A program made the position numbers and the translations under genes. This document shows positions 24,803 to 34,200 of a DNA stretch of 47,684 nucleotides, in pieces (the stretch's first letter is position 1; each line of letters begins with the position of its first letter). Origin of the DNA: Candidatus Hodarchaeum mangrovi. GTDB taxonomy: Archaea > Asgardarchaeota > Heimdallarchaeia > Hodarchaeales > Hodarchaeaceae. The DNA lies in assembly GCA_016839515.1 (NCBI GenBank), contig JAEOUE010000163.1, forward strand, positions 1 through 47,684, written 5' to 3'. Under the pieces are notes generated by a model. It searched no databases and was not told the origin of the DNA. It saw only the letters and a program-made list of their open reading frames with translations.

Positions 24803-25513
24803 TTAGAGATCTTCTCTATATTTACGGTCACCATAAATCCCTATAACAATGACACCAATGAATAATATACTTACAAAGTAGAAAACGTATAAAATTATAT
24901 ATGGAGGGGAGGCATATCCTTTTACAAGGTCAAAAGTATAATTTTCAGGGTAAAAACTTGATTTAGGTAACTCATCACCATTATAAATGTGGAATTCTAC
25001 TCTAAAAACAAATTTATATGTACCAATTTCTACTAGGGTTAAAGCTGGTATTTCTACAATATCTGACCTAGTAGAATTTGGAGGAAGTATTATTTCTGCT
25101 GGATCTAAGTACCTAAAATTACTAATCCCTGTATAGCTTTTGTTCAGTTGATCTGCTTCTCCAGTGATATCTTTATAAATATCAACTGAAAATTTTCGAA
25201 TAACTAATGACTCTGATCTTCCGATTGGAAGGGAATAGGTTACCTGGACTCGGACAGAAGATCCATTAGCAATCTTAGGATTAGGATCTTTTTCTTCTAC
25301 TTTTTGCGATTCTTCAATTAAATCTTCTAATTTAACATAGGTGTTTCCTTTTTTAACCTCTAGATGTAATAAATTGACTTCTAGGAGATTAGAAGACTCC
25401 TGAAGGGAGTGAGGAATGGCTTCGGCCCGTAAATCATGGTTTAAACCATTTATTTGTGTTGGAATGGAAATCAGAAACAGAATTATCAACAATAGGGCGA
25501 ATATTTTTCTCAT
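24803..25513 (-). CDS. Secreted, C-terminally anchored protein of unknown function
   Basis: The start at 25513 gives a classic signal peptide: MRK, then a hydrophobic stretch FALLLIILFLIS, and a polar region. An upstream in-frame ATG at 25552 would bury the signal and is less likely. An ectodomain of about 175 residues has several N-x-S/T sites (NGSS, NKS, NST, NYT) and beta-strand character. A single membrane helix, YIILYVFYFVSILFIGVIVI, precedes a short charged tail. The topology resembles the protein at 7425-8051, but I see no clear sequence similarity. It probably faces the cell exterior. Convergent with the JAMM gene, seven bases apart. Confidence 0.75.
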   Translation of the reverse strand: MRKIFALLLIILFLISIPTQINGLNHDLRAEAIPHSLQESSNLLEVNLLHLEVKKGNTYVKLEDLIEESQKVEEKDPNPKIANGSSVRVQVTYSLPIGRSESLVIRKFSVDIYKDITGEADQLNKSYTGISNFRYLDPAEIILPPNSTRSDIVEIPALTLVEIGTYKFVFRVEFHIYNGDELPKSSFYPENYTFDLVKGYASPPYIILYVFYFVSILFIGVIVIGIYGDRKYREDL

Positions 25514-25890
25514 TTGATGTATCAACCTGTTTACGTTATTAAATATGTTCAATCATCGATTTAAGGTTCAATTGTATTTTTTTTTAACCTAACTATATTT
25601 TTTGTGATCTATACAGGTCAAGTGAGCAAAGTCTCTTATTCTTTAAAAATAAATTTCACTCAATTTATCTATTTTATAGTTCTTCATGGAATACTAGGTT
25701 GTGTATTCCATTGTAAAAAAACTCCTCATTTCTGTTTAGTCTTTTATCAAAGAAGTTTTCTAGAACTAATGCATCCCATTAAATGAAATTCCTCCAATGA
25801 GTGTCTCAGGCCAAGTAATATGTAATATCGAGTTATGTAAATTACTAATTCTATGTCTATCCTTCAAATTTATCAAAATCACCAGGTTTA
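25514..25890. other. Spacer without recognised gene
   Basis: About 377 bases between the start of the anchored protein gene and the stop of the next minus-strand gene. A 60-codon plus-strand frame at 25604-25786 has no ribosome binding site and an unlikely composition. I see no RNA or repeat. Confidence 0.4.
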
Positions 25891-26925
25891 CTATTCTAAC
25901 TCCATTATAGAAGTCTCCTCAGCAAGTAAAACTTTAACAACACTCTTAATTTTTGACTGTGACTCCTTAATTTCATTTAAATCATAGAACTTACTCATTT
26001 CCTTTTCAACGAGAAATTCAGGGTTATTTTTATTTTCTTCCGATAGGATAAGAAATATTTCTCTTTCGACAATACCTCGTGAAAATTTTCCTTTCAAAAG
26101 ATCAAAAATTATCTCATGAGCAATTAGAATCTCAAGATCCTTTGGAGTAATTCGTTTAATTACTTCTTTATTAATCATTAGGAGAGAAAAAAGTTCACTA
26201 GATTGACTAGATGACGTCATAGTGACTATTGGGAGAATAATAGGGTTAAATCGATTCTCTAAAGAGGTTTGGAATAAGAAGGGGACAACATTAATTCGAT
26301 AACGCTTAGCAATTTTTTGGGAATACTCTTTAAGATTTGATTGAATGCTTACCAGAGCTCGTTTTGCAACTCCTAATTCTTCAAAGAACTCAATCCTTTC
26401 TTTCTTGAAATCTTCATAGATTGTAGAAACAGGATGGATAGGAATACCCATTCGGACTTTCATTTTAAGTTGTATCTCAATTTTTTCAGCAAAATCCTTA
26501 TATGGAATAATTTCTCGTTTCTGAACCTGTATTGGGGATAATCGCTTAATATCATTGAATGCCTCAACTTCAGCCTCAGAGAGAGATAATTTTTTTTCAC
26601 ACATAACATGTCTTAAAATCGCTGCTAGGTATTCCATAGAAGTAGTAAGTGCAATGTTATCTAAAGATTGAAAGATAGGAATTGAGAAGGCAATTATTAG
26701 GAACATTTGATCATTTGAATTGAATAAATGAAAACAAAAGGGGCTTATCTTTTTATTTTCTCTTTGAATTAAACCATTAACTCCAAAAAAACGGACTCTA
26801 TCGACTACATCCATTAGACCTGCATATTGAAGAGTTACTTGTTCAAATTCAGTAGCCATCCATTCTTCTATAGTCAAACGATATTGAAATGATCGCGAAG
26901 GTATCTCATCAGTTCTGGGAATCAT
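25891..26925 (-). CDS. Protein of unknown function with a partial HExxH-like motif
   Basis: The frame is open from 27036, but an ATG at 26925 (MIPRTDEIPSR) is a more natural start; the 37 residues upstream are hydrophobic and Lys/Phe-rich and could be a chance extension or a membrane anchor. From there it has about 344 residues and looks cytoplasmic. Its C-terminal part reads DLEILIAHEIIFDLLKGK, which resembles the HExxH helix of zinc proteases (M48-type), but the second histidine is replaced by F. Helices rich in charged residues fill the middle. I do not recognise the family. It is 54 bases from the polytopic protein gene upstream on the same strand. Confidence 0.6.
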   Translation of the reverse strand: MIPRTDEIPSRSFQYRLTIEEWMATEFEQVTLQYAGLMDVVDRVRFFGVNGLIQRENKKISPFCFHLFNSNDQMFLIIAFSIPIFQSLDNIALTTSMEYLAAILRHVMCEKKLSLSEAEVEAFNDIKRLSPIQVQKREIIPYKDFAEKIEIQLKMKVRMGIPIHPVSTIYEDFKKERIEFFEELGVAKRALVSIQSNLKEYSQKIAKRYRINVVPFLFQTSLENRFNPIILPIVTMTSSSQSSELFSLLMINKEVIKRITPKDLEILIAHEIIFDLLKGKFSRGIVEREIFLILSEENKNNPEFLVEKEMSKFYDLNEIKESQSKIKSVVKVLLAEETSIMELE

Positions 26926-27073
26926 TTGAATAGCTTCTGTTTTATTATAATAAAAAAAATTTGGTAAAAAGAATTTCAAATGGATTAAAAGTAAATTAAT
27001 ATTTTTTTTTGCTACAAATCGCCAATATTTATACAATTAAGTAATTTTTTTTTGTTAAAATGTCCATTGAGAT

Positions 27074-27080
27074 AAAAAAA
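27074..27080 (-). terminator. T-tract after the polytopic membrane protein gene
   Basis: Seven A residues on the plus strand (seven T on the coding strand) lie 10 bases beyond the stop of the gene at 27091. This is a plausible archaeal oligo-T terminator, although the next gene on the strand follows soon. Confidence 0.25.
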
Positions 27081-27090
27081 GCTTGAATCC

Positions 27091-28113
27091 TCAAAATCGC
27101 TTTCCAGCTCTCTGATAAGCTATCCAAAATATTATGAGAAATATTGAAAACGCAAATATTATTGCAGTTGAACGACTAATCGTTTCTAGAGACCCTGAAG
27201 CGAAGTTAACAAGTTGGAAAAGGACTAGTGTTAACCACCCAGTAATACTAGTATCCTTAGTGCTAAGTAAACCCTTCCAATACCTAATAACAAGCATTAT
27301 CACACCTAATATGACTGCACCAACATGAATCCAACTAAGAAAAATTCCAAAAGTGTCAGTGAAAGATAAAAATAATGTTTCTAATACAAGAAAACATGAA
27401 ATAGAAATAATATTGATTATTAGGATTGGAACTTTCACAGTATAGTCTACCTGTTGAGCACCCTCATATACTAAGTAAAGAATCCCTCCAATTGTAACTG
27501 AATCAGCTAGTATTAATGCAGAAGTATATAAAATATCAATATTTTGGATCCAGAGATCTATTATATGGAAGAAAAAGCCTAAAATACCAGATCCAGTACC
27601 AAAGAGGTTATATCCAAAAAAAAATCCAATAACGACTAATAAGGGTAAAGGAAGGTATATCAGAGTCAATAAAATTGTTTTTCGTTGGGTGGTTATGACT
27701 TTACCCTCATCTCTCCACTTAAAAAGATAGATAGCGATGAAATATCCTCCGAATAGAGAGATAAAAGGTGTAATAATGGGAAATAAATAAATCATGCCAA
27801 TAACAAAGTTAAATCCATAAAATGCCTTGATAGTGGTAGGAAGACGCCAGACTTCATGCCCAAAAGTCTCATATGCATCTCCTATTTGATATCTTTTACC
27901 ATATGTCCAGAATAGGAATGGAAAGGCCATTATAAGGGGCCCGATTCCATAAACCAGAATATCAGAAATCAAGCGTAAATCTGAAGTATCTAAAAACCAA
28001 ATTACTCCATCTACAAAAATAAATGAAAGAACGTAGAAATAAATAGGAATTAAAATAGCTTGAAGAACAACTACTAATCTTCCATAATGAATGTAGGTGT
28101 CATAATCACTCAA
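27091..28113 (-). CDS. Polytopic membrane protein of unknown function
   Basis: This 340-residue protein has roughly nine hydrophobic segments spread along its length. Loops include a basic KWRDEGKVITTQRKT stretch that probably faces the cytoplasm and a C-terminal YQRAGKRF tail. Charged residues are scarce within the helices, so no transport site stands out. No transporter or enzyme signature is visible to me. It begins at the ATG at 28113, divergent from the small Trp-rich gene, and lies upstream of the HExxH-like gene on the same strand, possibly in one transcript. Confidence 0.75.
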   Translation of the reverse strand: MSDYDTYIHYGRLVVVLQAILIPIYFYVLSFIFVDGVIWFLDTSDLRLISDILVYGIGPLIMAFPFLFWTYGKRYQIGDAYETFGHEVWRLPTTIKAFYGFNFVIGMIYLFPIITPFISLFGGYFIAIYLFKWRDEGKVITTQRKTILLTLIYLPLPLLVVIGFFFGYNLFGTGSGILGFFFHIIDLWIQNIDILYTSALILADSVTIGGILYLVYEGAQQVDYTVKVPILIINIISISCFLVLETLFLSFTDTFGIFLSWIHVGAVILGVIMLVIRYWKGLLSTKDTSITGWLTLVLFQLVNFASGSLETISRSTAIIFAFSIFLIIFWIAYQRAGKRF

Positions 28114-28271
28114 GTTTTATATACTCCTAAAAAATGAATACTCTTAATTAGAAATAACTATTATTTCTTTAAAAGGATACCTAATCTGGCTTTATAAATT
28201 TTCCAAAGAGCATGCATTTTAAGAGGGGATTCAATTTTCAGCCCCTTTAACCCAAATGGGAGAAATGATAT

Positions 28272-28586
28272 ATGCCTAGAAACAAAAAAGAAATAGAGAA
28301 TTTCCCTTATCAGTCAGATTATTACCATTTAATAAAGGGAAAGACAATCTCAAAAAGAGGAAGATGGTGGACAGCAGTTTTATTAGTCCAAAGTATAAAT
28401 GACGCTAATAAAAGAGTTGTTTCAATAGAAAGATGGCAAAAAAGAAATAGAGCCGACCCTGACGCTGAAGGTAAGATGTCCAGCTATTGGGCCAGAGCAA
28501 AAAGCTTTACATTTACATCTAAGAATTCCTGGCAAATTTTGAAAGATAGTATAGAAGAGTGGATTTCAACAAATGACTGGGATTAA
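28272..28586 (+). CDS. Small tryptophan-rich basic protein of unknown function
   Basis: The 104-residue protein is rich in Trp (seven) and Lys/Arg. It starts MPRNKKEIENFPYQ and has a beta-rich middle (GRWWTAVLLVQSI, RVVSIERWQKR) and a conserved-looking end, YWARAKSFTFTSKNSWQILKD, followed by EEWI. Aromatic and basic surfaces of this kind are common in single-stranded nucleic-acid-binding proteins, so such a role is a guess. An ATG is at 28272 after a GGGAGAA ribosome binding site (28258-28264), well spaced. It is convergent with glyA, 22 bases apart. I do not recognise a named family with confidence. Confidence 0.7.
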   Translation: MPRNKKEIENFPYQSDYYHLIKGKTISKRGRWWTAVLLVQSINDANKRVVSIERWQKRNRADPDAEGKMSSYWARAKSFTFTSKNSWQILKDSIEEWISTNDWD

Positions 28587-28608
28587 ACAAGTCATTTTCT
28601 TTTAGTTC

Positions 28609-29940
28609 TTAAATAATCTCGATAAAATCATAAGCTTGATGTAGAGAATCGAAGGCATAATGTAACTTTTGGAAGTCTGAACGAAAATCAGTGACTTCCT
28701 GAGCTATTTTGTCAGGATTAATTCTTTTTATTAAGAGCTTATGGAAGAACTCTGCTATTATAACCATATCACTTTCTTTCATTCCTAATCGTGTAATTTC
28801 CTGCGATCCAATACGGATTCCTCCTGGATTTCGATAATTACGCTTTTCAAGAATATCCCAAGGAAGAAGATTCCGATTTGCTACAATATGAGCTTTTTCC
28901 AATAACTGTTCAACTTCTGCACCTAATCCAATCGAATTCTGAAAGTTAGTTATATCTACCAATATTGTATGAGACTCTGTGAAATCTTTTTCGGGACACA
29001 CAACATGAATTCCCCGCTCATATAATGCCTGACCTAATGCTTTTGCATTTTTAATCACCTGTTTTGAATACTCTTTACCAAATTTTTTGAATTCTGCAGC
29101 TGCTATTGCTAAACCAGCAACATGCATTAGGTGATGATTTGACGTCATTCCTGGGAAAGCGGCTGTTTTAATCTTTTCTGCAAAATTATCATGAGCAGCA
29201 ACTACTATACCTTTTTGAGGTCCAGGAAACGTCTTGTGTGTCGATAATGTCATTGTGTCAGTTCCTTCTCTGATTGGATCCTGAAATTGACTACCAGCAA
29301 TCAATCCAGCAACATGTGCAGCATCATAATTGACATGAGTTCCAACCTCATGTGCGACAGGAGCTAATTCTTTTACCGGATGAGGAAATAGAAATACACT
29401 AGCACCAAATTGAAGTATTTTGGGTTTTATCTTACGTATTGCCTTAATTGACTCATCTACATCTATATTCAATCCATATCGATCGAAAGGTAAATAATCT
29501 ACATCAAGTCTGGAAACAGCTCCAGCAGTTCCACCAATGAAAGCACCAGTTTTAGCTTTATTTGGTCCAAAACTAATATGTCCTCCAACTGGAATAGATA
29601 TGGCAAGCATCTTATCATGGGCTTGAGCAAAGGCAGTATAAATGGTTAAATTTGCTACTACTCCAGAAATTGGCCGAGTATCAATGAAAGGTGCATCAAA
29701 AAGATCTTTCAATAATTTAATGCATAGATCTTCAATATCATCAAAATATTGATTACCTGGATATACACGTTCACCAATCCACCCTTCAGCATACCGATGT
29801 GATAGGTCAGTAATTGCTGCTTCCCTTACAGAAGGACTTGTTAAATTTTCACTTGCAATTAAAGGAATAGAGTTTTTCCAATATTCATGATGGGCTTTCA
29901 GAATATCTCGGATTTTTTGATGGTCAGGATCAATAGCCAT
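28609..29940 (-). CDS. glyA: Serine hydroxymethyltransferase
   Basis: The PLP enzyme interconverts serine and glycine with a one-carbon unit on a pterin carrier. Its 443 residues are typical for archaea. PLP lysine is K236 in LSTHKTFPGPQKG. Other signatures are LIASENLTS, RYAEG, ERVYPGNQYFDDIE (substrate loop), VNYDAAHVAGLI and a C-terminal RIGSQEITRLGM. It is divergent from gcvT, so SHMT and the T protein share the same promoter region. Together they link serine, glycine and one-carbon metabolism. The pterin may be tetrahydrofolate or a methanopterin; this cannot be told here. Confidence 0.97.
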   Translation of the reverse strand: MAIDPDHQKIRDILKAHHEYWKNSIPLIASENLTSPSVREAAITDLSHRYAEGWIGERVYPGNQYFDDIEDLCIKLLKDLFDAPFIDTRPISGVVANLTIYTAFAQAHDKMLAISIPVGGHISFGPNKAKTGAFIGGTAGAVSRLDVDYLPFDRYGLNIDVDESIKAIRKIKPKILQFGASVFLFPHPVKELAPVAHEVGTHVNYDAAHVAGLIAGSQFQDPIREGTDTMTLSTHKTFPGPQKGIVVAAHDNFAEKIKTAAFPGMTSNHHLMHVAGLAIAAAEFKKFGKEYSKQVIKNAKALGQALYERGIHVVCPEKDFTESHTILVDITNFQNSIGLGAEVEQLLEKAHIVANRNLLPWDILEKRNYRNPGGIRIGSQEITRLGMKESDMVIIAEFFHKLLIKRINPDKIAQEVTDFRSDFQKLHYAFDSLHQAYDFIEII

Positions 29941-29987
29941 TGCTTTATCACCTTCTTTTCCTACTGACTAATTAGGAACTGCTAAAA

Positions 29988-30000
29988 TTTTAAATAAATT
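29988..30000 (-). promoter_or_regulatory. Candidate TATA element of glyA
   Basis: An AT-only stretch (TTTATTTAAAATT on the minus strand) lies roughly 50 bases upstream of the glyA ATG at 29940. It is the strongest such element on that side of the 167-base divergent region. Confidence 0.35.
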
Positions 30001-30072
30001 CGCAAGAATCTTTTAAATGTATTATCCTGGGTATTTTTAACTAAAATAGTCTAAATCATTCTAGTTAATGCA

Positions 30073-30084
30073 ATTATAAAAATA
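30073..30084 (+). promoter_or_regulatory. Candidate TATA element of gcvT
   Basis: ATTATAAAAATA lies 24-35 bases before the gcvT ATG at 30108. This distance would give a leaderless or nearly leaderless mRNA, common in archaea. No ribosome binding site is visible before the ATG, which agrees. Confidence 0.4.
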
Positions 30085-30107
30085 ATGGTAATATGTTGTG
30101 ATAGACA

Positions 30108-31253
30108 ATGAGAACTCAATTGTATAATTGGCATTCAAAACATGGAGATTTGATAGAATTCGCTGGATTTGAAATGCCAGTAATGTTCTCCTCTATTAAG
30201 GAAGAGCATCTAGCAGTAAGAAATTCAGTAGGATTATTCGATGTTTCTCATATGGGAAGGATGTGGATTAGAGGTAAAGATGCAGAAAAGTTTCTAAATT
30301 TTTTAGTCCCTAGGGATCTTACAAAAACAAAAGTTGGAAGAGCATCTTATACCTTTATGCTAAACGAACAGGCTGGTTTCAAAGATGATCTTGTTTTTGA
30401 ACGAATCGAACAAAATAATTGGCTGATGGTCTGGAATGCAGGAAATTTAATGAAAATTAAGCACTGGATCAAAACTCAATATGAATTTGTAAATATATTT
30501 TGTCAGATAGATGTTAATCTAGTAGATATATCGACAACATCAGCTATGTTTGCTTTACAAGGACCAAAAGCCATTGATGTTCTGAAAAGAGTGTTTAATA
30601 ATTCAATCAATCTTCCTAACTCTTGGGGAGTAATTAGTATTACTTTTAATAACATAGATCTCATTATTTCTGGAACTGGATATACTGGAGAAGCAGGATA
30701 TGAAATAATTGTATTGAATACAACAAACAAAGATCCTTCAGCAGCTGAAATTATTTGGGAGCTCCTCCTAAATAATGGAGAGGAATTCAATATAAAACCA
30801 TGTGGATTAGGAGCACGAGATTCACTCCGCTTAGAAGCTGGATATCATCTATATGGTAACGATTTAAATGAGAGTCTTGATCCTATTACAGCAGGATTAT
30901 ATTTTCCCCCTTTTATACATATTTTGAAAGAAAATTTTGTCGGAAAAGCCGTGCTAGAGATTCTTGAAAAGAATAAACCAAAGAAAAAACGAATTGGGTT
31001 AATTGCGATTAAGAAAGGACCAAGTCCTAGAGGAGGACAAAAATTATATTATGAAGGAAATGAAATAGGGCAAGTATCTTCTGGTGGATTTTCACCATTA
31101 CTGGAATTGGGGATTGGGATGGGGTATATTGATGCTTCTGTTCCATCGGACTCTGGAATTGTTCAGTTTGAAGTTAGAGGAAAAATGCACGACGCACAAA
31201 TTAGGAATTTTCCCTTGTTTGACCAAAAAAAGTATGGAAAAAATAGAGGATAA
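30108..31253 (+). CDS. gcvT: Glycine cleavage system T protein (aminomethyltransferase)
   Basis: GcvT releases ammonia from aminomethyl-H protein and passes the one-carbon unit to a tetrahydropterin. The protein has 381 residues, near the normal length. Family motifs are the start HGDLIEFAGFEMPVMF, VGLFDVSHMGR, GTGYTGEAGYE (pterin-binding loop) and CGLGARDSLRLEAGYHLYGND; the acidic residue of this last motif is the catalytic aspartate of T proteins. The C-terminal barrel (FEVRGK near the end) is intact. It is divergent from glyA and convergent with the giant gene, with a 12-base gap. Confidence 0.96.
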   Translation: MRTQLYNWHSKHGDLIEFAGFEMPVMFSSIKEEHLAVRNSVGLFDVSHMGRMWIRGKDAEKFLNFLVPRDLTKTKVGRASYTFMLNEQAGFKDDLVFERIEQNNWLMVWNAGNLMKIKHWIKTQYEFVNIFCQIDVNLVDISTTSAMFALQGPKAIDVLKRVFNNSINLPNSWGVISITFNNIDLIISGTGYTGEAGYEIIVLNTTNKDPSAAEIIWELLLNNGEEFNIKPCGLGARDSLRLEAGYHLYGNDLNESLDPITAGLYFPPFIHILKENFVGKAVLEILEKNKPKKKRIGLIAIKKGPSPRGGQKLYYEGNEIGQVSSGGFSPLLELGIGMGYIDASVPSDSGIVQFEVRGKMHDAQIRNFPLFDQKKYGKNRG

Positions 31254-31265
31254 ATTTTCTTTCCT

Positions 31266-34200
31266 CTATCTCTTTCGTTTCTTTTCTTCTTTACCCGATT
31301 CACCCCCGATTGAACTTAATTCTGATAATGCATCAGAAAAAAGTTCAGCTAAATCAGGAGGTTTGACCTTTGTTTCTTTTGATAACTCCTTAGATTCCTC
31401 TTTAACTTCTCCATATGCTACTTTTGGAATATTCAATTCTTCAGAGCTTAAATATTGTTCATCCTCAGAAATTGCTCTGACTATTGAAGACAGAGAATCG
31501 GGAACTTCCTTTTTAAAGAGTGAATCTGCTGAAATCTTAGAACTTTCATCTTTTCTGGATTTAGAGATAATATTTTGTGTATCTGCAATTGCCTTTTCAA
31601 GAATTGCTATTTCAGGAATTGAATCGTCTCTTTCCTGATACTCACGTGGCTCTTCCACTTTTTCAGCTCCGAAAATCGGTTTAGAACTCTCCTCTTGAAC
31701 CATTCTTTCTAAGGGTGATAAATCTGGTGTATCTTTTTGTGTAATCTTCTTGGTTTCTGGAGAGAGAATTTCCTCTTCCTGTCCAGATTCTTTTCGCCAT
31801 AGCCGGCCAAATGAATCAACCTCCCATTCTCCTTCGTCAGGGTAATCCTGTAAAATTTCTTTTGGTTCACTTGGAGTTTGACTAGAGAATAATTCGGAGA
31901 TTTCGGAATCGCTTAATCCAGCTTTCATTTTCTTTTGAATAGGCTTAATTTCAGATTTCTTCACTTTTTCTTCAAATTGAGGTGAAAAAAGCTCACTAAT
32001 TTCGTCATCTGATAAACTTGCATCACTCACATCTTTCGATTTACTTATTGGGAGTTCAAGGATTTCATCATCGATTTTTGGACTTTTAACAACAGGTTTT
32101 TCAGTTGGAATCCCTTTCAATTCTTGAGTAGCTTCAAAAAAAGCTTTTTCTACTGAATCAAGAGAAGGAATTTTATCTTTCTCATATACTGGTTTTGAAT
32201 CAGTTGCTTGAGTTCCAATTTCATAACCTTTTATCACTTTTACAAATTCCTCATCTATCTTTTCCTCACTTAAATCTTCCGTCATATCAATCTTAGGGCT
32301 AACATCGGGTATAATAATTTGAGAAGTATCTACAATAATTGGTTTGGGTTTAACTCCAGATGAAGGTTCATCAGCTATCTGAGTTTCTATTTTTAAATCT
32401 GTTTCTACATCAATAATTAGTTCCTCTGGTTTTAGGACTCCTAACTGGCTCGCTCGTTTATCTAAAAGTGCTTTGAACTCTTTTTTATACTTTTTAGGAC
32501 TAATTCCGAGATTTTCAAGATATTTTTGAACTAAATCTGCCTTAATTTTATCTCTTTTTTCTTTTGCATCATTAAGAAGGTAAACTAAAATACCTGCCAC
32601 CTTTACATTTTGATTGATCATTGCACTGAGACGACAAATATAATCTAAATATGAATACGCAATTTTAAGATTATCATATTCAATAGCTGTTTCTATTAAA
32701 ATGTGAACAGTATTAAACAATGCATCTAGGTCTTCTAAACTTTCTAATTTTTCTAGGGTTTGTTGAAATGATCCAAGGGCTGTTGAATGATTATAGCGAA
32801 TTAGGTAACTTGTTAAGGCAGCAAGCAATTGAGCTTCATATTTTTCAGCGTTAAATTTCTTGCAAATTTGGATACCCCGTTTATAAGTTCGAATAGCTCT
32901 TTTAGGAGAGGGGTATTTGTCACCTAAATTAGTATAAACATTTACGATGCCTTCAAAATTATTTAATCGTCGATAAAATTCTGCAGATTGGTATGCGTAT
33001 TCAGATGCTAAATCTGGATTTTCAAATGCAACAAAAAGGGCAAATTTTTCTGTAATCTTCGCAGCTAGAAGATTACCCTCACTACCAAATCTTTTTGTAT
33101 CAGAAACCATTTGAAGAATTCGATCGGTATACTCTCGTGCAATTTCGAGTAATGAACCTGAAATTAATTCTTTTATAAATTGAAAAGCGTGAGGTAAAAC
33201 TTCAGAAATTGGCTTAGTGGTCTTTTCTAATAATGTAGCCATTAAACGGGAGGATGACGAAAATTGATTGACCCTAAAAAATTTGGGGGAATATTTTAAT
33301 ACCAATTCATCTCCAAAATTATTTTTTCCCTCTTCATATGGATCAAGGAGTTGATTTACAATAAGATCAGCATTTTCTTTTGATAAATTTTCGCTCTGAA
33401 GCATTAAATCATAGATCGGTTCTGCAAATTCAAAAAATTCTTCGATTTCTGGTTTCATAACTCTCTTGATAGTAAGCAATAATTCAGTATCAGGATATTT
33501 TTGGAGAATTGAAGAAAAATGCTTTTTTGTGACTTTTTTAAAATCTCCTTCCTGATGTCGGGTTGTAACAATTCGTTCAAATACTCTTATTGCAGCTTCT
33601 TTATTTGTTTCATAGGTCGTATTGAATATCATTTGGAGAAATTCAAGAGCTTTATCAGCTTTACTATCTTCTTCAAGAAGTTTTGCCATTTCAATGGCAA
33701 AGGTTGACGCAGACTCAGCATCTCCACGATCTAATGCATTTTTTGCGTAATTCTTGACAGCATTGATTGCTAATTTATACTCAGAATGACTTCTACCAAA
33801 ACGTATTATTAGATCGGTCATACGATTTGCATCTTCGTATTGACCATGTTCTAAAAATATATCACGATTCTTTTCTAAATATTTAATCACTTGAGATATA
33901 TCACCAAGTCGTTCATAATACCGAGCTGTCTGAACAATAAATAGATATGCATCTTGATACCTTTTCATTTCAAATTGTTTCTCTATCAAACGTGAGACAA
34001 TAGTTATACTCTTCTTAAAGTCCTGACGTGGTTCTAATTGTTTTAGGATCATATCAGTGATTTTTTGCGCCAAAATAACTGAGGACTTCAAAGATTCCTT
34101 TTGATAATCTATTAAACTTTCAATAGCTCCTTCCAAATCTCCCATATTATTATATGTTTCAGCTATTTTTTGAATAACCGCATAGAGAAGATCATAACGA

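Noticed and set aside
25604-25786. Open frame of 60 codons on the plus strand
   Set aside because: No ribosome binding site, odd composition rich in Phe, Cys and His, and no similarity to any known protein; it is likely chance.
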